In this document: positions 16,469 through 24,935 of the stretch, piece by piece
Numbering within the stretch: the stretch's first letter is position 1
Layout: each line of letters opens with the position of its first letter
From: JAPLJM01 sp963708515
Lineage (GTDB): Bacteria; Desulfobacterota; Syntrophia; Syntrophales; Fen-1087
Assembly (NCBI GenBank): GCA_963708515.1
Contig: CAVPSX010000021.1
Location: forward strand, 319,475 to 383,474
Direction: 5' to 3'
DNA length: 64,000 nucleotides
Position numbers and translations under genes: made by a program
Notes under the pieces: generated by a model
What the model saw: only the letters and a program-made list of their open reading frames with translations
Database searches by the model: none
What the model was told of the DNA's origin: nothing

Positions 16469-17641
16469 TCAGCGCGTCAGAATCTTTACAACGGGACGGT
16501 AGAGAAAAAGGTTCTTCCGGATGAAGCTCGTGTTATTTTCAGGATCCTCGAAGGAATTGCAGACGTACGTTACAACCAGACTTCTATCCCGGGCAAAATC
16601 AATGTGCTCTTTGCCGGCATAGCAAAAATTGCTTTTGTCGTATCGGGGGCTTTTCGGGTCGACTTCCGGTATTGCCTCGATCAGGGCTTTCGGTTTGGTC
16701 CACGGCCCTTCAGGCCCGTCCGCGGCCTGATACAAGAGCTGATCGCCGTTGTTTCTCGTCGACATGTACACGGCCATCCATTTCCGGGCATCGGCATGGT
16801 ATCTGACACTGAGTTCGGAAACTCCGGCGTCCAGAACAATCTTCGCCGTCGCAGGAGTCAGATCTTTTTCCCATCGCCCCTGTTTGGTCAAATACTGGAT
16901 GGCGTTCACCGGATCACCCAGCCCGCTGATGGGAATACGGGCTACGATATTCCCATAAGCGCCGGGCGGGGCATCGGTCACAGCGTAGAAAGGATAGAAA
17001 TAAACATACTCACCATGAACGACGGAAGTCGTCGCAAAGGCCATCATGCCCTTCGGGAGCGCGGGCGTCAAATCAATGTAATCGATGATCCATTGATCCG
17101 GATGGGCCGCCCCGATATTTTTTATCCTGGCAATTTTATGCCCTGCAATCTCAAATTTGAATGGGCCCTGCATGTCCGGATTTGCTTTAATGGCTACGAG
17201 GGGAACATACAATGTCCCATCAACCATGAAGGGGTCCTGCGGCCATAGCCAGTCGTTGACGCCAAAGGACGAGACAAATTCCCCGTTTTTCTTTTTCAGA
17301 TAATATTGAATTTGAAATCCGGCATCGGGGATGCAGGTAGAAATGGCCAGCGTGGTTCCCAGAACAACCTTCATATCCACCCGGTCCTGCCTGCCGGTTT
17401 CATCGGAAACGAAGGTGTCTCCAAAAAGCCACAGGATGCGCTTGTCATCCAGCCTGATGGAGTAGGCGCCATCCCCGCCATACCATCCATCCTGATCGGG
17501 AAAACTGGGGAGGCATGCGGGTTGGGGACGTTGCGCTTGCCCCAGCAAGGGTGAGCATGAAAAGAACAGGATGCATGACAGGAGCAGGGCAAACCAGATT
17601 GTCCTGCCCATCACATTTCGCTGTTTTAGAGACCGACTCAT
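16469..17641 (-). CDS. Exported DUF4185-like beta-propeller protein
   Basis: An approximately 390-residue secreted protein. GGDGAYSIRLDDKRILWLFG followed by DTFVSD, then repeated W/F-rich blades (LWPQDPFMVDGTLYVPL, GVSELSVRYHADARKWMAVY, DGPEGPWTKP), is the pattern of the five-bladed glycosidase-like propeller domains grouped as DUF4185. The frame is open to 17719, but that part is encoded by a dispersed repeat, so the ATG at 17641 or the one at 17611 (hydrophobic signal ending LFFSC, a loose lipobox) is preferred; no strong ribosome site decides. A carbohydrate-related role is inferred from the fold only. Confidence 0.65.
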   Translation of the reverse strand: MSRSLKQRNVMGRTIWFALLLSCILFFSCSPLLGQAQRPQPACLPSFPDQDGWYGGDGAYSIRLDDKRILWLFGDTFVSDETGRQDRVDMKVVLGTTLAISTCIPDAGFQIQYYLKKKNGEFVSSFGVNDWLWPQDPFMVDGTLYVPLVAIKANPDMQGPFKFEIAGHKIARIKNIGAAHPDQWIIDYIDLTPALPKGMMAFATTSVVHGEYVYFYPFYAVTDAPPGAYGNIVARIPISGLGDPVNAIQYLTKQGRWEKDLTPATAKIVLDAGVSELSVRYHADARKWMAVYMSTRNNGDQLLYQAADGPEGPWTKPKALIEAIPEVDPKSPRYDKSNFCYAGKEHIDFARDRSLVVTYVCNSFEDPENNTSFIRKNLFLYRPVVKILTR

Positions 17642-17648
17642 GTACCGA

Positions 17649-17733
17649 GAGGTTTGCTTAACTGCTGAAAAAAGGTTCGCAAGCGGTGAATCAAGGATTT
17701 TGAGCGGCGGCGAAGCCATTTTTCTAAGCTCTC
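17649..17733 (+). repeat. Copy 1 of the ~64-bp GAAGCCATTTTTC dispersed repeat (with insert)
   Basis: Reads GAGGTTTGCTTAACTGCTGAAAA..GGTTCGCAAGCGG, then an insert of about 25 bp, then GGCGAAGCCATTTTTCTAAG. The outer and inner parts are complementary, giving a long imperfect hairpin. It lies upstream of the DUF4185-like gene. Confidence 0.7.
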
Positions 17734-17793
17734 ATACTCGATATAATATCGGTTGTCCCCAAATCAATGAGGCTCGCTGATCAAGAAAGAGCC

Positions 17794-20436
17794 TCAGACG
17801 GCACGCTTCTCCCGGTAGTACCACTGCATCTGTCCGGCGCTGCTGTCCTCATCCACATTCTCCTCGGTCATCATCTTCTCTCCCCGGGCAGGCGGCAGCA
17901 CTTCCTTCAGCTTCCATACCTTTTCCAAGCGGCCGAAGGTCCAGTACTCTTCAAAGGGGGTAACATACTGCTGCTCGCTCAGGATCATTTGACCTTTGCG
18001 CTCGATTTTCTGGGCGTGGGCGCCGATGCGCACGGTAAACTCGTCTTTCAGCGGATCCGTATAGTTCCGGACGAGGATCAACTCTGCTTTGCGCACGCAA
18101 ATATTCCGGTACTCCACGGTCCTGCCCTCCATCTGCCACTGCTGAAGCTGTTTGCGTAAGCTTTCAGCGACGTTCGGGAACATGTCGGCTTGCGGCATCT
18201 GCGACGGGTCGCCGGACTCCCGGGCCAGATATATGTTCATGAATATCTGTCGCGCTCGCTGCAGCATCTGGTTTCGATCCCAGATTTTATCCGTCTGCAC
18301 AAGGAAATTCAAAAGACGATCGATGCGCGTGGCCTTTTCCTCTGTTGCTTTTTCGACCCAGGGCCCGGCCTTTCCTTCCTTCGCGCCGGTCTCTTCGTAA
18401 ATTCCCTGGATCGTCTGATCGGTCAGCATTTCAACAAAATTCTCGTCCTTGAGCATATCGGACTCGCCGGCCTGTTCGATCTCGCGAAGCAGCCAGTGAT
18501 CTCCGGAGCGATGAAAGGTCCAGAATTCCTGGAAGCGGGCAGGGCTGCTGTCCCCCCGCAGAAACCGGGATGTACGGTCATCAAGATAGTAATCGCGGGC
18601 GGAAGCCGTGATCAGGGCGGTAAATTCACGCTGGTCGGGTTTGTTTGTGTATCGGACGTTGACAAGGTCGATCCGCTCAACCTTGAGGTCATCGAGCCGG
18701 TTGATCTCGTGGTTCCGGACCAGCCCCTGCAGCTGTGCCGAGTGCTGGCGGAACAGGTCGGGCATGAGAAGCGGCTGCATGGGGCTGAAATCGCGCTTCT
18801 GCCAGCAATCCTGGAGTTTGCGGAAGGTCGATTCGGCCAGTGTGTGTAATTCTTTCGTCGAGACTGAAGGATCCTGCCTGCTCAGGAACGCCAGCAGCTT
18901 CTCCGTTTTTTTCGCCTTTTTGTCCACTTCCGATTGCTTGTACGTATAGTCCAAATTCTCGCTCTTGCCGCTTTTTGCACCTGTCGCAAGCCCCCAGATC
19001 ACTGCGACAAAGATCAGGATGAAGGCGGAAAAGAAGAAAATAACGACGATGATGCACACGACGCCGCACTCCCCGCTGCCGGAGCCGGACCTCGATCCTG
19101 AGCTGCTGGAGCTGGAGCGGCTGGAACTCCCTCCCTTGTTGTGTACCAGAAAATCCGCCGCCAGGAAGGTGTGCGGTTTGCCCACACTGAGGTTATAGAC
19201 CCATTCTTTCCCTTCGCCTGTCGATGTTCCGAGGACTGTGGCCGGTATCAAAGCGCCCCTGTCCCAGACAAGCACGTCATTCCCCGGCCGAAGGTTTCCC
19301 GCCTCAAGAAAGGTCCCGTCGGGTAATCCGACCGGATGATCGATGGTCGTGCGAAGCGCGCCTCGGTTCGTTTTCACCAGCAATACGCGAGCAAGCGTTG
19401 TGAAGAGTTTCTCCACGCTGCTGTTGATGATGCGCCCTTCCGGATCAATGGCCCGCACCTTGTCATGGAGGGAAAGGCTCTCAACAGGCGCCTGTCCAGA
19501 GGGCGTGCGGATCAGGGTACCGGCGGGGAAGCAGCCACCCCCGCCGCCCTTGTTATGGACCGCGATGCCGCCGGCAAAGAATGTGTTGGGATGATCCGTT
19601 TGCAGGTTGAAAACCCGGGTCTGCTCGTGAACCCTCTCCAGTGAGACAATACGCTGTTCCGACAGAGATTGACCATCCCAGGCGAAAATGGCGTCACCGA
19701 TTTTGAGAGCGTCGAGCGTCTTGAACGTGCCCTGTCCGACATAGAAGGGATGCTCCGCCGTGACCCTGAGCTCATGACGGTCGGTCTTGAGCAGGAAATA
19801 CTCCTTCACTTTGTGACGAAGGATGTTTCTCACCTTTGTGTGGACAATGCTTCCCTCCGGTGAGTAGGCCAATAATTGATCCCCGGGTCGAACGTCACTG
19901 ATCCGCTTTTTCGTCCCGTCGGATTTCAGGATCGTGCTGTCCGGGAGAAAGCACCCCTTATTGTGGACCACAATACCGGCAGGCATGAATGTTCCGCCCG
20001 GGATGACCAGCAAGTTGTAGGCCGGCTGATTGGACGGGATGTGTCGTACAGAGGTAACGGGGACAGCGTGAAGACTCCCGTTGCGGACCCGGTAAACATT
20101 TTCACCGGCCTTGAGCAGCCGGGCAATGCGGTATTCGCCGGGTCCGACCATGATCGGATGGTCGGAAGTGACCAGAATCTTGTTCTCCCCCGCGGCGATT
20201 TCCAGATAATGATCGGTTTGGATGTCGTTCAACGCCTGCACTGTTCCGGTCTGAAGCTTTCCCCCCGTGATACTCCAGACCGGGTCGCCCACTCGCAGCC
20301 TCTCAATCGCGACGTCGCCCGATGGTGTAAGGATCGGCGTGCCCTCTGCGAGACAACCGCCGCCGCCCCGCGCCAGTGCCTGGGAGGGGCCAAAAAGAGC
20401 AAACAGCATCGCTGCCAGGACAGCCCATCTTTTCAT
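17794..20436 (-). CDS. Exported protein with three tandem Hint (intein-like) domains, a membrane anchor and two Tim44-like domains
   Basis: The protein has 880 residues from the ATG at 20436, chosen because MKRWAVLAAMLFALFGPSQALA is a clear signal peptide; the frame is open 22 codons further up. Three Hint modules follow: Cys28-Asn159, Cys162-Asn295 and Cys302-Asn433. Each starts with Cys plus an AEGT/LPDST/PAGT block, has a block B T-x-x-H (TSDHP, TAEHP, TIDHP), and ends VHN followed by Lys-Gly. All self-cleavage residues are present, but the +1 nucleophile for splicing is not, as in type A bacterial intein-like domains. Next come a Ser-rich linker (435-456), one membrane helix (459-483) and two Tim44-like domains (about 528-655 and 718-846, sharing FxExWTF). 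Hint domains should be periplasmic and Tim44 domains cytoplasmic. It is last in an operon with lemA and DUF350. Confidence 0.85.
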   Translation of the reverse strand: MKRWAVLAAMLFALFGPSQALARGGGGCLAEGTPILTPSGDVAIERLRVGDPVWSITGGKLQTGTVQALNDIQTDHYLEIAAGENKILVTSDHPIMVGPGEYRIARLLKAGENVYRVRNGSLHAVPVTSVRHIPSNQPAYNLLVIPGGTFMPAGIVVHNKGCFLPDSTILKSDGTKKRISDVRPGDQLLAYSPEGSIVHTKVRNILRHKVKEYFLLKTDRHELRVTAEHPFYVGQGTFKTLDALKIGDAIFAWDGQSLSEQRIVSLERVHEQTRVFNLQTDHPNTFFAGGIAVHNKGGGGGCFPAGTLIRTPSGQAPVESLSLHDKVRAIDPEGRIINSSVEKLFTTLARVLLVKTNRGALRTTIDHPVGLPDGTFLEAGNLRPGNDVLVWDRGALIPATVLGTSTGEGKEWVYNLSVGKPHTFLAADFLVHNKGGSSSRSSSSSSGSRSGSGSGECGVVCIIVVIFFFSAFILIFVAVIWGLATGAKSGKSENLDYTYKQSEVDKKAKKTEKLLAFLSRQDPSVSTKELHTLAESTFRKLQDCWQKRDFSPMQPLLMPDLFRQHSAQLQGLVRNHEINRLDDLKVERIDLVNVRYTNKPDQREFTALITASARDYYLDDRTSRFLRGDSSPARFQEFWTFHRSGDHWLLREIEQAGESDMLKDENFVEMLTDQTIQGIYEETGAKEGKAGPWVEKATEEKATRIDRLLNFLVQTDKIWDRNQMLQRARQIFMNIYLARESGDPSQMPQADMFPNVAESLRKQLQQWQMEGRTVEYRNICVRKAELILVRNYTDPLKDEFTVRIGAHAQKIERKGQMILSEQQYVTPFEEYWTFGRLEKVWKLKEVLPPARGEKMMTEENVDEDSSAGQMQWYYREKRAV

Positions 20437-20549
20437 AGATTTTTTACCAATATAAATCCGGGGTAATGTCCCGTTTTGTCGAGAGGCGCCTATCCGGGCC
20501 ATAAAGTTACTGATCCGAAAGGACCGGCCTGCATCAGTGCGACGGATGT

Positions 20550-20819
20550 TTAATGAAGCGCGGAGATAATGCCGCCCAAAACTGCGGCAGCGATAACAAT
20601 ACTCACCCCGATGATGCAGCCCCCCACCACTCTTCCGTAGTATTCCGCCACGGCAACATTTCCGCGGGCGATTTCCTTCTCCTCATCGATATTCGGTGTC
20701 AACCGGGCCACCATTTTCGGCACGATGGCGGAAGCCATCAGCACCAGCGCTATGCCGACCAGGCCGCCAACCAGTGAAAAGAGCATTGACCATCCGATGT
20801 TCCACACCGTTTCTATCAT
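20550..20819 (-). CDS. DUF350-family small membrane protein
   Basis: The 89-residue product has two membrane helices (about residues 10-32 and 63-86) joined by a polar loop with NIDEEKEIARGNVAVAEYYG, the signature of DUF350. Its function is unknown. It lies between lemA (62 bp upstream) and the Hint/Tim44 gene (113 bp downstream), all on the minus strand. The conserved loop and gene order suggest a membrane complex with these neighbours. GGGGG precedes the ATG. Confidence 0.8.
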   Translation of the reverse strand: MIETVWNIGWSMLFSLVGGLVGIALVLMASAIVPKMVARLTPNIDEEKEIARGNVAVAEYYGRVVGGCIIGVSIVIAAAVLGGIISALH

Positions 20820-20881
20820 AGAACCCCCTTTCTCTCCCCGGATGGGCTTACCCCATCGCTGTCATCTCTCGCATGCATCCA

Positions 20882-21439
20882 TTAAAATTTTACCTGCGGA
20901 ACCTCGCGGTCGCCTGCTGCTTCCAATTGGAAGAAGGGTTCCGCCTGAAAGTTAAACATGCCGGCGATAATGCTGCCGGGAAACATCTCCACCTTATTCT
21001 TATACCGCATGGCTGCATCGTTGTAGTACTGGCGGGAAAATCCGATTTTATTTTCCGTGGAGGCCAGTTCTTCCTGCAGGGCAATGAAGTTCTCGTTGGC
21101 TTTCAGATTCGGGTATGCCTCAGCCAGGGCGAAAAGGGACCGCAACGACCGTGTCAGGGCGTTTTCCGCCTTCGCCCGCTCTTCAACACTTCCCTGGGAT
21201 GCAGCCGCATCCTGACGCGCCTTGATGACGGTGTCCAGCGTCTGGCGTTCGTGAGCGGCGTAGCCTTTGACGGCCTCGATGACGTTCGGGATCAGATCAT
21301 GGCGACGCTTGAGCTGCACATCGATGGAGCTCCAGGCATTTTTCACCTCATTGCGGGCGCCAACGAGACCATTGTAAAGACTGACGACAAATACGCCCAA
21401 CACAACGGCGAGACCTAAAACGATGAGAATCGGTACCAT
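20882..21439 (-). CDS. lemA: LemA family protein
   Basis: The 185-residue product has one N-terminal membrane helix (residues 2-24) followed by a long helical bundle with VSLYNGLVGARNEVKNAW, VQLKRRHDLIPNVIEAVKGY and AYPNLKANENF, all hallmarks of LemA. LemA proteins are periplasmic or surface helical bundles of unclear biochemical role, often encoded next to TPM or other envelope proteins. An AGGAGGAAT ribosome site precedes the ATG, and a near-consensus promoter lies at 21519-21547. It is the first gene of the lemA-DUF350-Hint/Tim44 set. Confidence 0.95.
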   Translation of the reverse strand: MVPILIVLGLAVVLGVFVVSLYNGLVGARNEVKNAWSSIDVQLKRRHDLIPNVIEAVKGYAAHERQTLDTVIKARQDAAASQGSVEERAKAENALTRSLRSLFALAEAYPNLKANENFIALQEELASTENKIGFSRQYYNDAAMRYKNKVEMFPGSIIAGMFNFQAEPFFQLEAAGDREVPQVKF

Positions 21440-21518
21440 AATTCCTCCTGTGCGAATCGGGCTGTAAAAAGGATGCGCCGCTCATCAGCCTTGAGCACGA
21501 TTTCCCTTTTATGTTGGC

Positions 21519-21547
21519 AATATAGGAGAAATTTTATTGGATGTCAA
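21519..21547 (-). promoter_or_regulatory. Promoter for the lemA-DUF350-Hint/Tim44 operon
   Basis: On the minus strand TTGACA and TATATT are separated by exactly 17 bases, about 80 bp upstream of the lemA start. This is close to the sigma-70 consensus. Confidence 0.75.
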
Positions 21548-21933
21548 CGTGATTTAGAGTCACGTCCTTCACTGGATATTTTAGCGGTTAACCAGCTTTT
21601 CGCCATGCTTCCACCTGGCTGGCCGAGTCCAGGACCCGTCTGCACGACTCCCTGTCTACGTTTTTGATCAGGTCGTCATGCATCTCGAAAGGAAGCATTT
21701 CGTCATGGCGTCGAGCCGGAAACCGCCGATATCTACTTAGCGTCGATACCGACCATGTCTGGTAATGGTCGACCCGTAATGCTCGAGCGCGATGGCAGAA
21801 AAAATGGAATGCGCAGGATCTTGATGCCACCCACTCAAAACGGAGGAGAGAAAAGTATCGAATATGACCAATTGAAAGCAGCGGCGCTTGCAGGTGAACG
21901 TCAGTGAACAAATTTTTTAAATTATTGGTCATC
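21548..21933. other. Intergenic region without a supported gene
   Basis: About 390 bases with only short frames. One minus-strand frame (21588-21932) has no recognisable domain, and its composition looks like decayed coding sequence. The plus strand has an open frame with LERKHFV-type residues broken by stops, perhaps a transposase remnant, but I cannot name a family. Confidence 0.3.
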
Positions 21934-22980
21934 CTACTTTCTATGTTCTACCCTCCCTCTTTCAGATCTTCCTTGAGGCTGAAAGTCTTGTGTTTGTTGA
22001 ACTTTCTCCTGAGCCTGTCTCTGCGGTTGCTGAACCTGGGGCTCTCTCTGTGGCCGCTGAACCTGAGGTTTCTGTGCCTGGGGCGGTCTCTGTTGCTGAA
22101 CCGGAGGCCTCTTTTGATATTGCTGCTGCCTCTGTTGTCTTAGTTCCTGCCTCTGTTGTGGCCGAGGTTGAAAGTTCCGGACGCCCCAGGTTCCTTGCCT
22201 TTCCCAATGTCGATTATTTTGCCAGCTCTTCCAATTCTGCTGAACTCGCTGGTTGGGAATCCGTTCATAGTTCCAACGGTGCCCGTACCAATTACGGTCT
22301 CGGTAGTACCCTCTCCAACCTGGATCTATATCAAAATAAAAGCTTGGAACATCGTTATAATAACCCCAACCCCGGTTATAGTAACGAGAGCGGTACCAAC
22401 GTCCTTCCCAAGGACGCCACCACCAGCCGTTCCAGAAGAAGAGATCTGCATCAATATCAGGGGCAACGTAAACATACGTCTCGGGCAGCACGATCAACGC
22501 CGGAGGTGCGGCAAACGGAATGGGCGGAGGGAGGTTGGCCTCTGAGGAGTTGCCGGGGTCAACCGGTTCCACATACGGGGTCAATGCCTTTGCTTGGGCA
22601 GGATCGCTCACCACTGAAAAAGTATAACGGCCGGATACCACGTATCCGATGCGGCTATAGTTGTAATAAGCCCTTGCCTCATATTCTCCTGGTAGGCGAG
22701 GGTTAAAGATGAGGAACCCCTGACCTAATCCCCTGGGCATGTATTTATAGTCCCCTGCTTCAGTATCTGGAGAGCCTGCCGGTACGATACACATCCAATC
22801 TCTGTCGTTGCCTGGCGCATTCGTAAAATGTACCCTTATTGCTTCACTCTGGTGATAGATGTCCTTGTCCGTACGCACAACCGATACCCCCTCAACAGGG
22901 CTTGGCCGGCAGAAGAAGGTCACCATCATCAGAAGGACAAGGGTAACGATCGGCCTGATCTTTAGACTTTCCATCTGCAC
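21934..22980 (-). CDS. Exported protein with beta-sandwich domain and Gln/Pro/Arg-rich tail
   Basis: I do not recognise a named family. The 348-residue product has a signal peptide (to about residue 31), then an Ig-like domain (about 33-125; VVRTDKDIYHQSEAIRVHF, YEARAYYNYSRIGYVVSGRYTF). A Pro-rich linker leads to a Trp/Tyr/Arg-rich section (WNGWWWRPWEGRWYRSRYY) common in exported YXXG/W-rich proteins, and the last 80 residues are low-complexity Q/P/R repeats. The GTG at 22980 has a well-spaced GGAGG; an ATG lies two codons later. A small secreted protein gene sits 14 bp upstream on the same strand, so they probably form an operon. Confidence 0.7.
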   Translation of the reverse strand: MQMESLKIRPIVTLVLLMMVTFFCRPSPVEGVSVVRTDKDIYHQSEAIRVHFTNAPGNDRDWMCIVPAGSPDTEAGDYKYMPRGLGQGFLIFNPRLPGEYEARAYYNYSRIGYVVSGRYTFSVVSDPAQAKALTPYVEPVDPGNSSEANLPPPIPFAAPPALIVLPETYVYVAPDIDADLFFWNGWWWRPWEGRWYRSRYYNRGWGYYNDVPSFYFDIDPGWRGYYRDRNWYGHRWNYERIPNQRVQQNWKSWQNNRHWERQGTWGVRNFQPRPQQRQELRQQRQQQYQKRPPVQQQRPPQAQKPQVQRPQREPQVQQPQRQAQEKVQQTQDFQPQGRSERGRVEHRK

Positions 22981-22994
22981 CTGTTTCCTCCGTC

Positions 22995-23267
22995 CTAGCG
23001 AATCCTGATATTTATGTTAGGGAACATGTGGCTGATGCCCGGCAATGGAACAAGCGGGAGAGAGAGCACCAACCCGGGATTGGGGGAATATGCATAGCGA
23101 TTGTAGGTCTGATGATCAACACGCCGTACAGGCACATATACACGTTGATAACCATACCCTCTATGCACATATCCACGCTGCTTCGAATCTGCACCTAATG
23201 CAAAAACAGGAGTTGACAAGGTCGCCACCATCATAACGGTGATTAATATTGTCGCTAATTTTTTCAT
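22995..23267 (-). CDS. Small secreted basic, Tyr/Arg-rich protein
   Basis: A 90-residue protein with a clear signal peptide (KKLATILITVMMVATLSTPVFA, cleavage about residue 23) and a short mature part with YVHRGYGYQRVYVPVRRV and a hydrophobic LVLSLPLVPLPG stretch. No family is recognised. A good AAAGGAGG ribosome site precedes the ATG. It lies 14 bp upstream of the Ig-like/QPR-rich secreted protein and is probably cotranscribed with it; both may act at the cell surface. Confidence 0.65.
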   Translation of the reverse strand: MKKLATILITVMMVATLSTPVFALGADSKQRGYVHRGYGYQRVYVPVRRVDHQTYNRYAYSPNPGLVLSLPLVPLPGISHMFPNINIRIR

Positions 23268-23345
23268 GATCTTTGCCTCCTTTCAATTTCATTTCGTTTA
23301 ACTCAATGTAAAGCATTTCCCAGACCAAAAGATAAGGAAGCTATC

Positions 23346-23585
23346 TAACTTCTCAATATTGACGAACCGGATTCTCGGGCCTCCGAGGATCACGGCCCGC
23401 TCAACCATGTTGGCCAGTTCCGGATGTTTCCGGGCCAGCAATAAGCCTTGAGCATTTCCCTCTCCGTCTCGGTGATTCCGGAATAGCGCTTGCTGTACCG
23501 GGCAGAACTGCTTAGAAAATGCATGGCCAGAAGTGGAATTCCCCCCGCCGTTCGCGCAGCGTAGGCGCCACCCTGCGCCTGTCCC
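23346..23585 (-). pseudogene. Remnant of a sigma-54-dependent activator (NtrC-type AAA+ C-terminal part)
   Basis: Two minus-strand frames together read GIPLLAMHFL...ITETEREMLKAYCWPGNIR, then LANMVERAVILGGPRIRF after a frame change near 23420. This is the end of a sigma-54 interaction AAA+ domain, where WPGNIREL is diagnostic. The N-terminal Walker motifs and the helix-turn-helix are absent. The rest of 23268-23780 has no gene. Confidence 0.65.
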
Positions 23586-23654
23586 CGTTTGGTTTGCACT
23601 TTTGATTGATTCATGAAGCAAACAATGATGCAAATACATATTTGGTGTCCACTA

Positions 23655-23683
23655 TTGACAATTGACCTCACTGATGATTTATT
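23655..23683 (+). promoter_or_regulatory. Possible promoter for the thiolase operon
   Basis: TTGACA and TTTATT are 17 bases apart, about 100 bp upstream of the first thiolase start. The -10 matches 4 of 6 consensus positions. Confidence 0.45.
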
Positions 23684-23780
23684 TCATCGGCGCCTTGGAA
23701 CTGTTTGTGCGTAACACATGGTGATTTGTAGGATGTAACATCAACGATTTCAATTCATTTTACAGAAAGGGAGTGACGGT

Positions 23781-24923
23781 ATGTCAAAAAGGGTTGCGAT
23801 TGTATCGGTCGCGCAGAATGCCGGGGCCGAATCGGCGGACAACTTCTACGACCAGGCCTACCACGTCGCGCGCGAGGCGCTGGAGAAGGCCGGACTGACG
23901 CGGGAGGAGCTCGGAACGGTGGTGACGGCCTCGTCGGACATTTTTCACGGCGGCATCTCCTGCGCCAACTCCTATTACTGGGAGACCACAGGGGCCTTTC
24001 TCAAGAACGCCTCACGGCAGGACGGCGAATCGCTGTTCGCCTTTTTTTACGGCGTCATGCGCATCCTGAGCGGGCAGTACGACACCGCGCTCGTGATGGC
24101 CCTCTGCAAGGGCTCGGAAAATCCCCCGAACGACGCCTGCACGCTGATGTTCGGAGAGCCTTTTTATCAGCGGCCGGTCGGACTGACGGAAACGATGGCG
24201 GCGGCGCTGCAGATGCAGCTTTACATGGAAAAATACGGGATCACGCGCGAACAGTGCGCGAAGGTCGCCGTCAAGAACCTCGACAATGCCCGGCGCAATC
24301 CCTATGCCCACCGGAAAGGTCAATACTCGGTCGAGGCCGTATTGAATTCGGGCATGCTGGCCGAACCGCTCACGGAGCTGGAGGCGGCGCCGAAGTCTGA
24401 AGGCATGGTGGCCCTCGTCCTGGCTACGGAGGAAAAGGCAAAAAAGCTGACCGACAAGCCGGTGTGGTTCAAGGGCTACGGCAGTTCCCTGGACGCCTTT
24501 TTCCTGGGCGACCGCGACCTGCTGAACGGACAATTGGGAAATGCGGCGGCACGGGCTTACAAGATGGCGGGCATCAGCAATCCCGGCAAGCAGATCGATC
24601 TGGCCGAGGTGACCGAGCCCTATGCCTTCCAGGAACTCATGTGGTACGAGGACCTGGGGTTTTGCGGCAGGGGCGAAGGCGGTAAATTTCTCGACAGCGG
24701 TGCCACGGCCATGAACGGTTCGTTGCCCGTCAATGTATCGGGCGGCGTTCTGGCCAACAATCCTTACGTTTCGCGCGGGCTCCAGCGGATCGTGGAAGCG
24801 ACGCTGCAGATCCGCGGCGAGGCCGGCCAGCGGCAGGTGGAAAAGCAGGTGAAAACGGCATTGGCGCACGGAACACACGGATTTGCCGGGCAGTGCCACG
24901 CCGTGGCGATTCTTGGCAGATAG
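23781..24923 (+). CDS. Thiolase-like protein lacking the nucleophilic cysteine
   Basis: The 380-residue product has the thiolase fold (AIVSVAQ...ALEKAGLTREEL; SEGMVALVLATEEKAKKL; DLAEVTEPYAFQELMWYEDLGFCGRGE). When laid against the next gene product, the place of ETCGSTG is taken by NASRQDGES, so the usual acyl-accepting Cys is missing. It is therefore probably the inactive or structural partner in a heteromeric thiolase, as in other two-subunit condensing enzymes. AAAGGGAG precedes the ATG. The following gene starts 12 bp after the stop. Confidence 0.8.
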   Translation: MSKRVAIVSVAQNAGAESADNFYDQAYHVAREALEKAGLTREELGTVVTASSDIFHGGISCANSYYWETTGAFLKNASRQDGESLFAFFYGVMRILSGQYDTALVMALCKGSENPPNDACTLMFGEPFYQRPVGLTETMAAALQMQLYMEKYGITREQCAKVAVKNLDNARRNPYAHRKGQYSVEAVLNSGMLAEPLTELEAAPKSEGMVALVLATEEKAKKLTDKPVWFKGYGSSLDAFFLGDRDLLNGQLGNAAARAYKMAGISNPGKQIDLAEVTEPYAFQELMWYEDLGFCGRGEGGKFLDSGATAMNGSLPVNVSGGVLANNPYVSRGLQRIVEATLQIRGEAGQRQVEKQVKTALAHGTHGFAGQCHAVAILGR

Positions 24924-24935
24924 AAGGAGGAGGAT

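Noticed and set aside
17642..17719. N-terminal extension of the DUF4185-like gene
   Set aside because: Encoded by a copy of the dispersed repeat and precedes the natural signal peptide.
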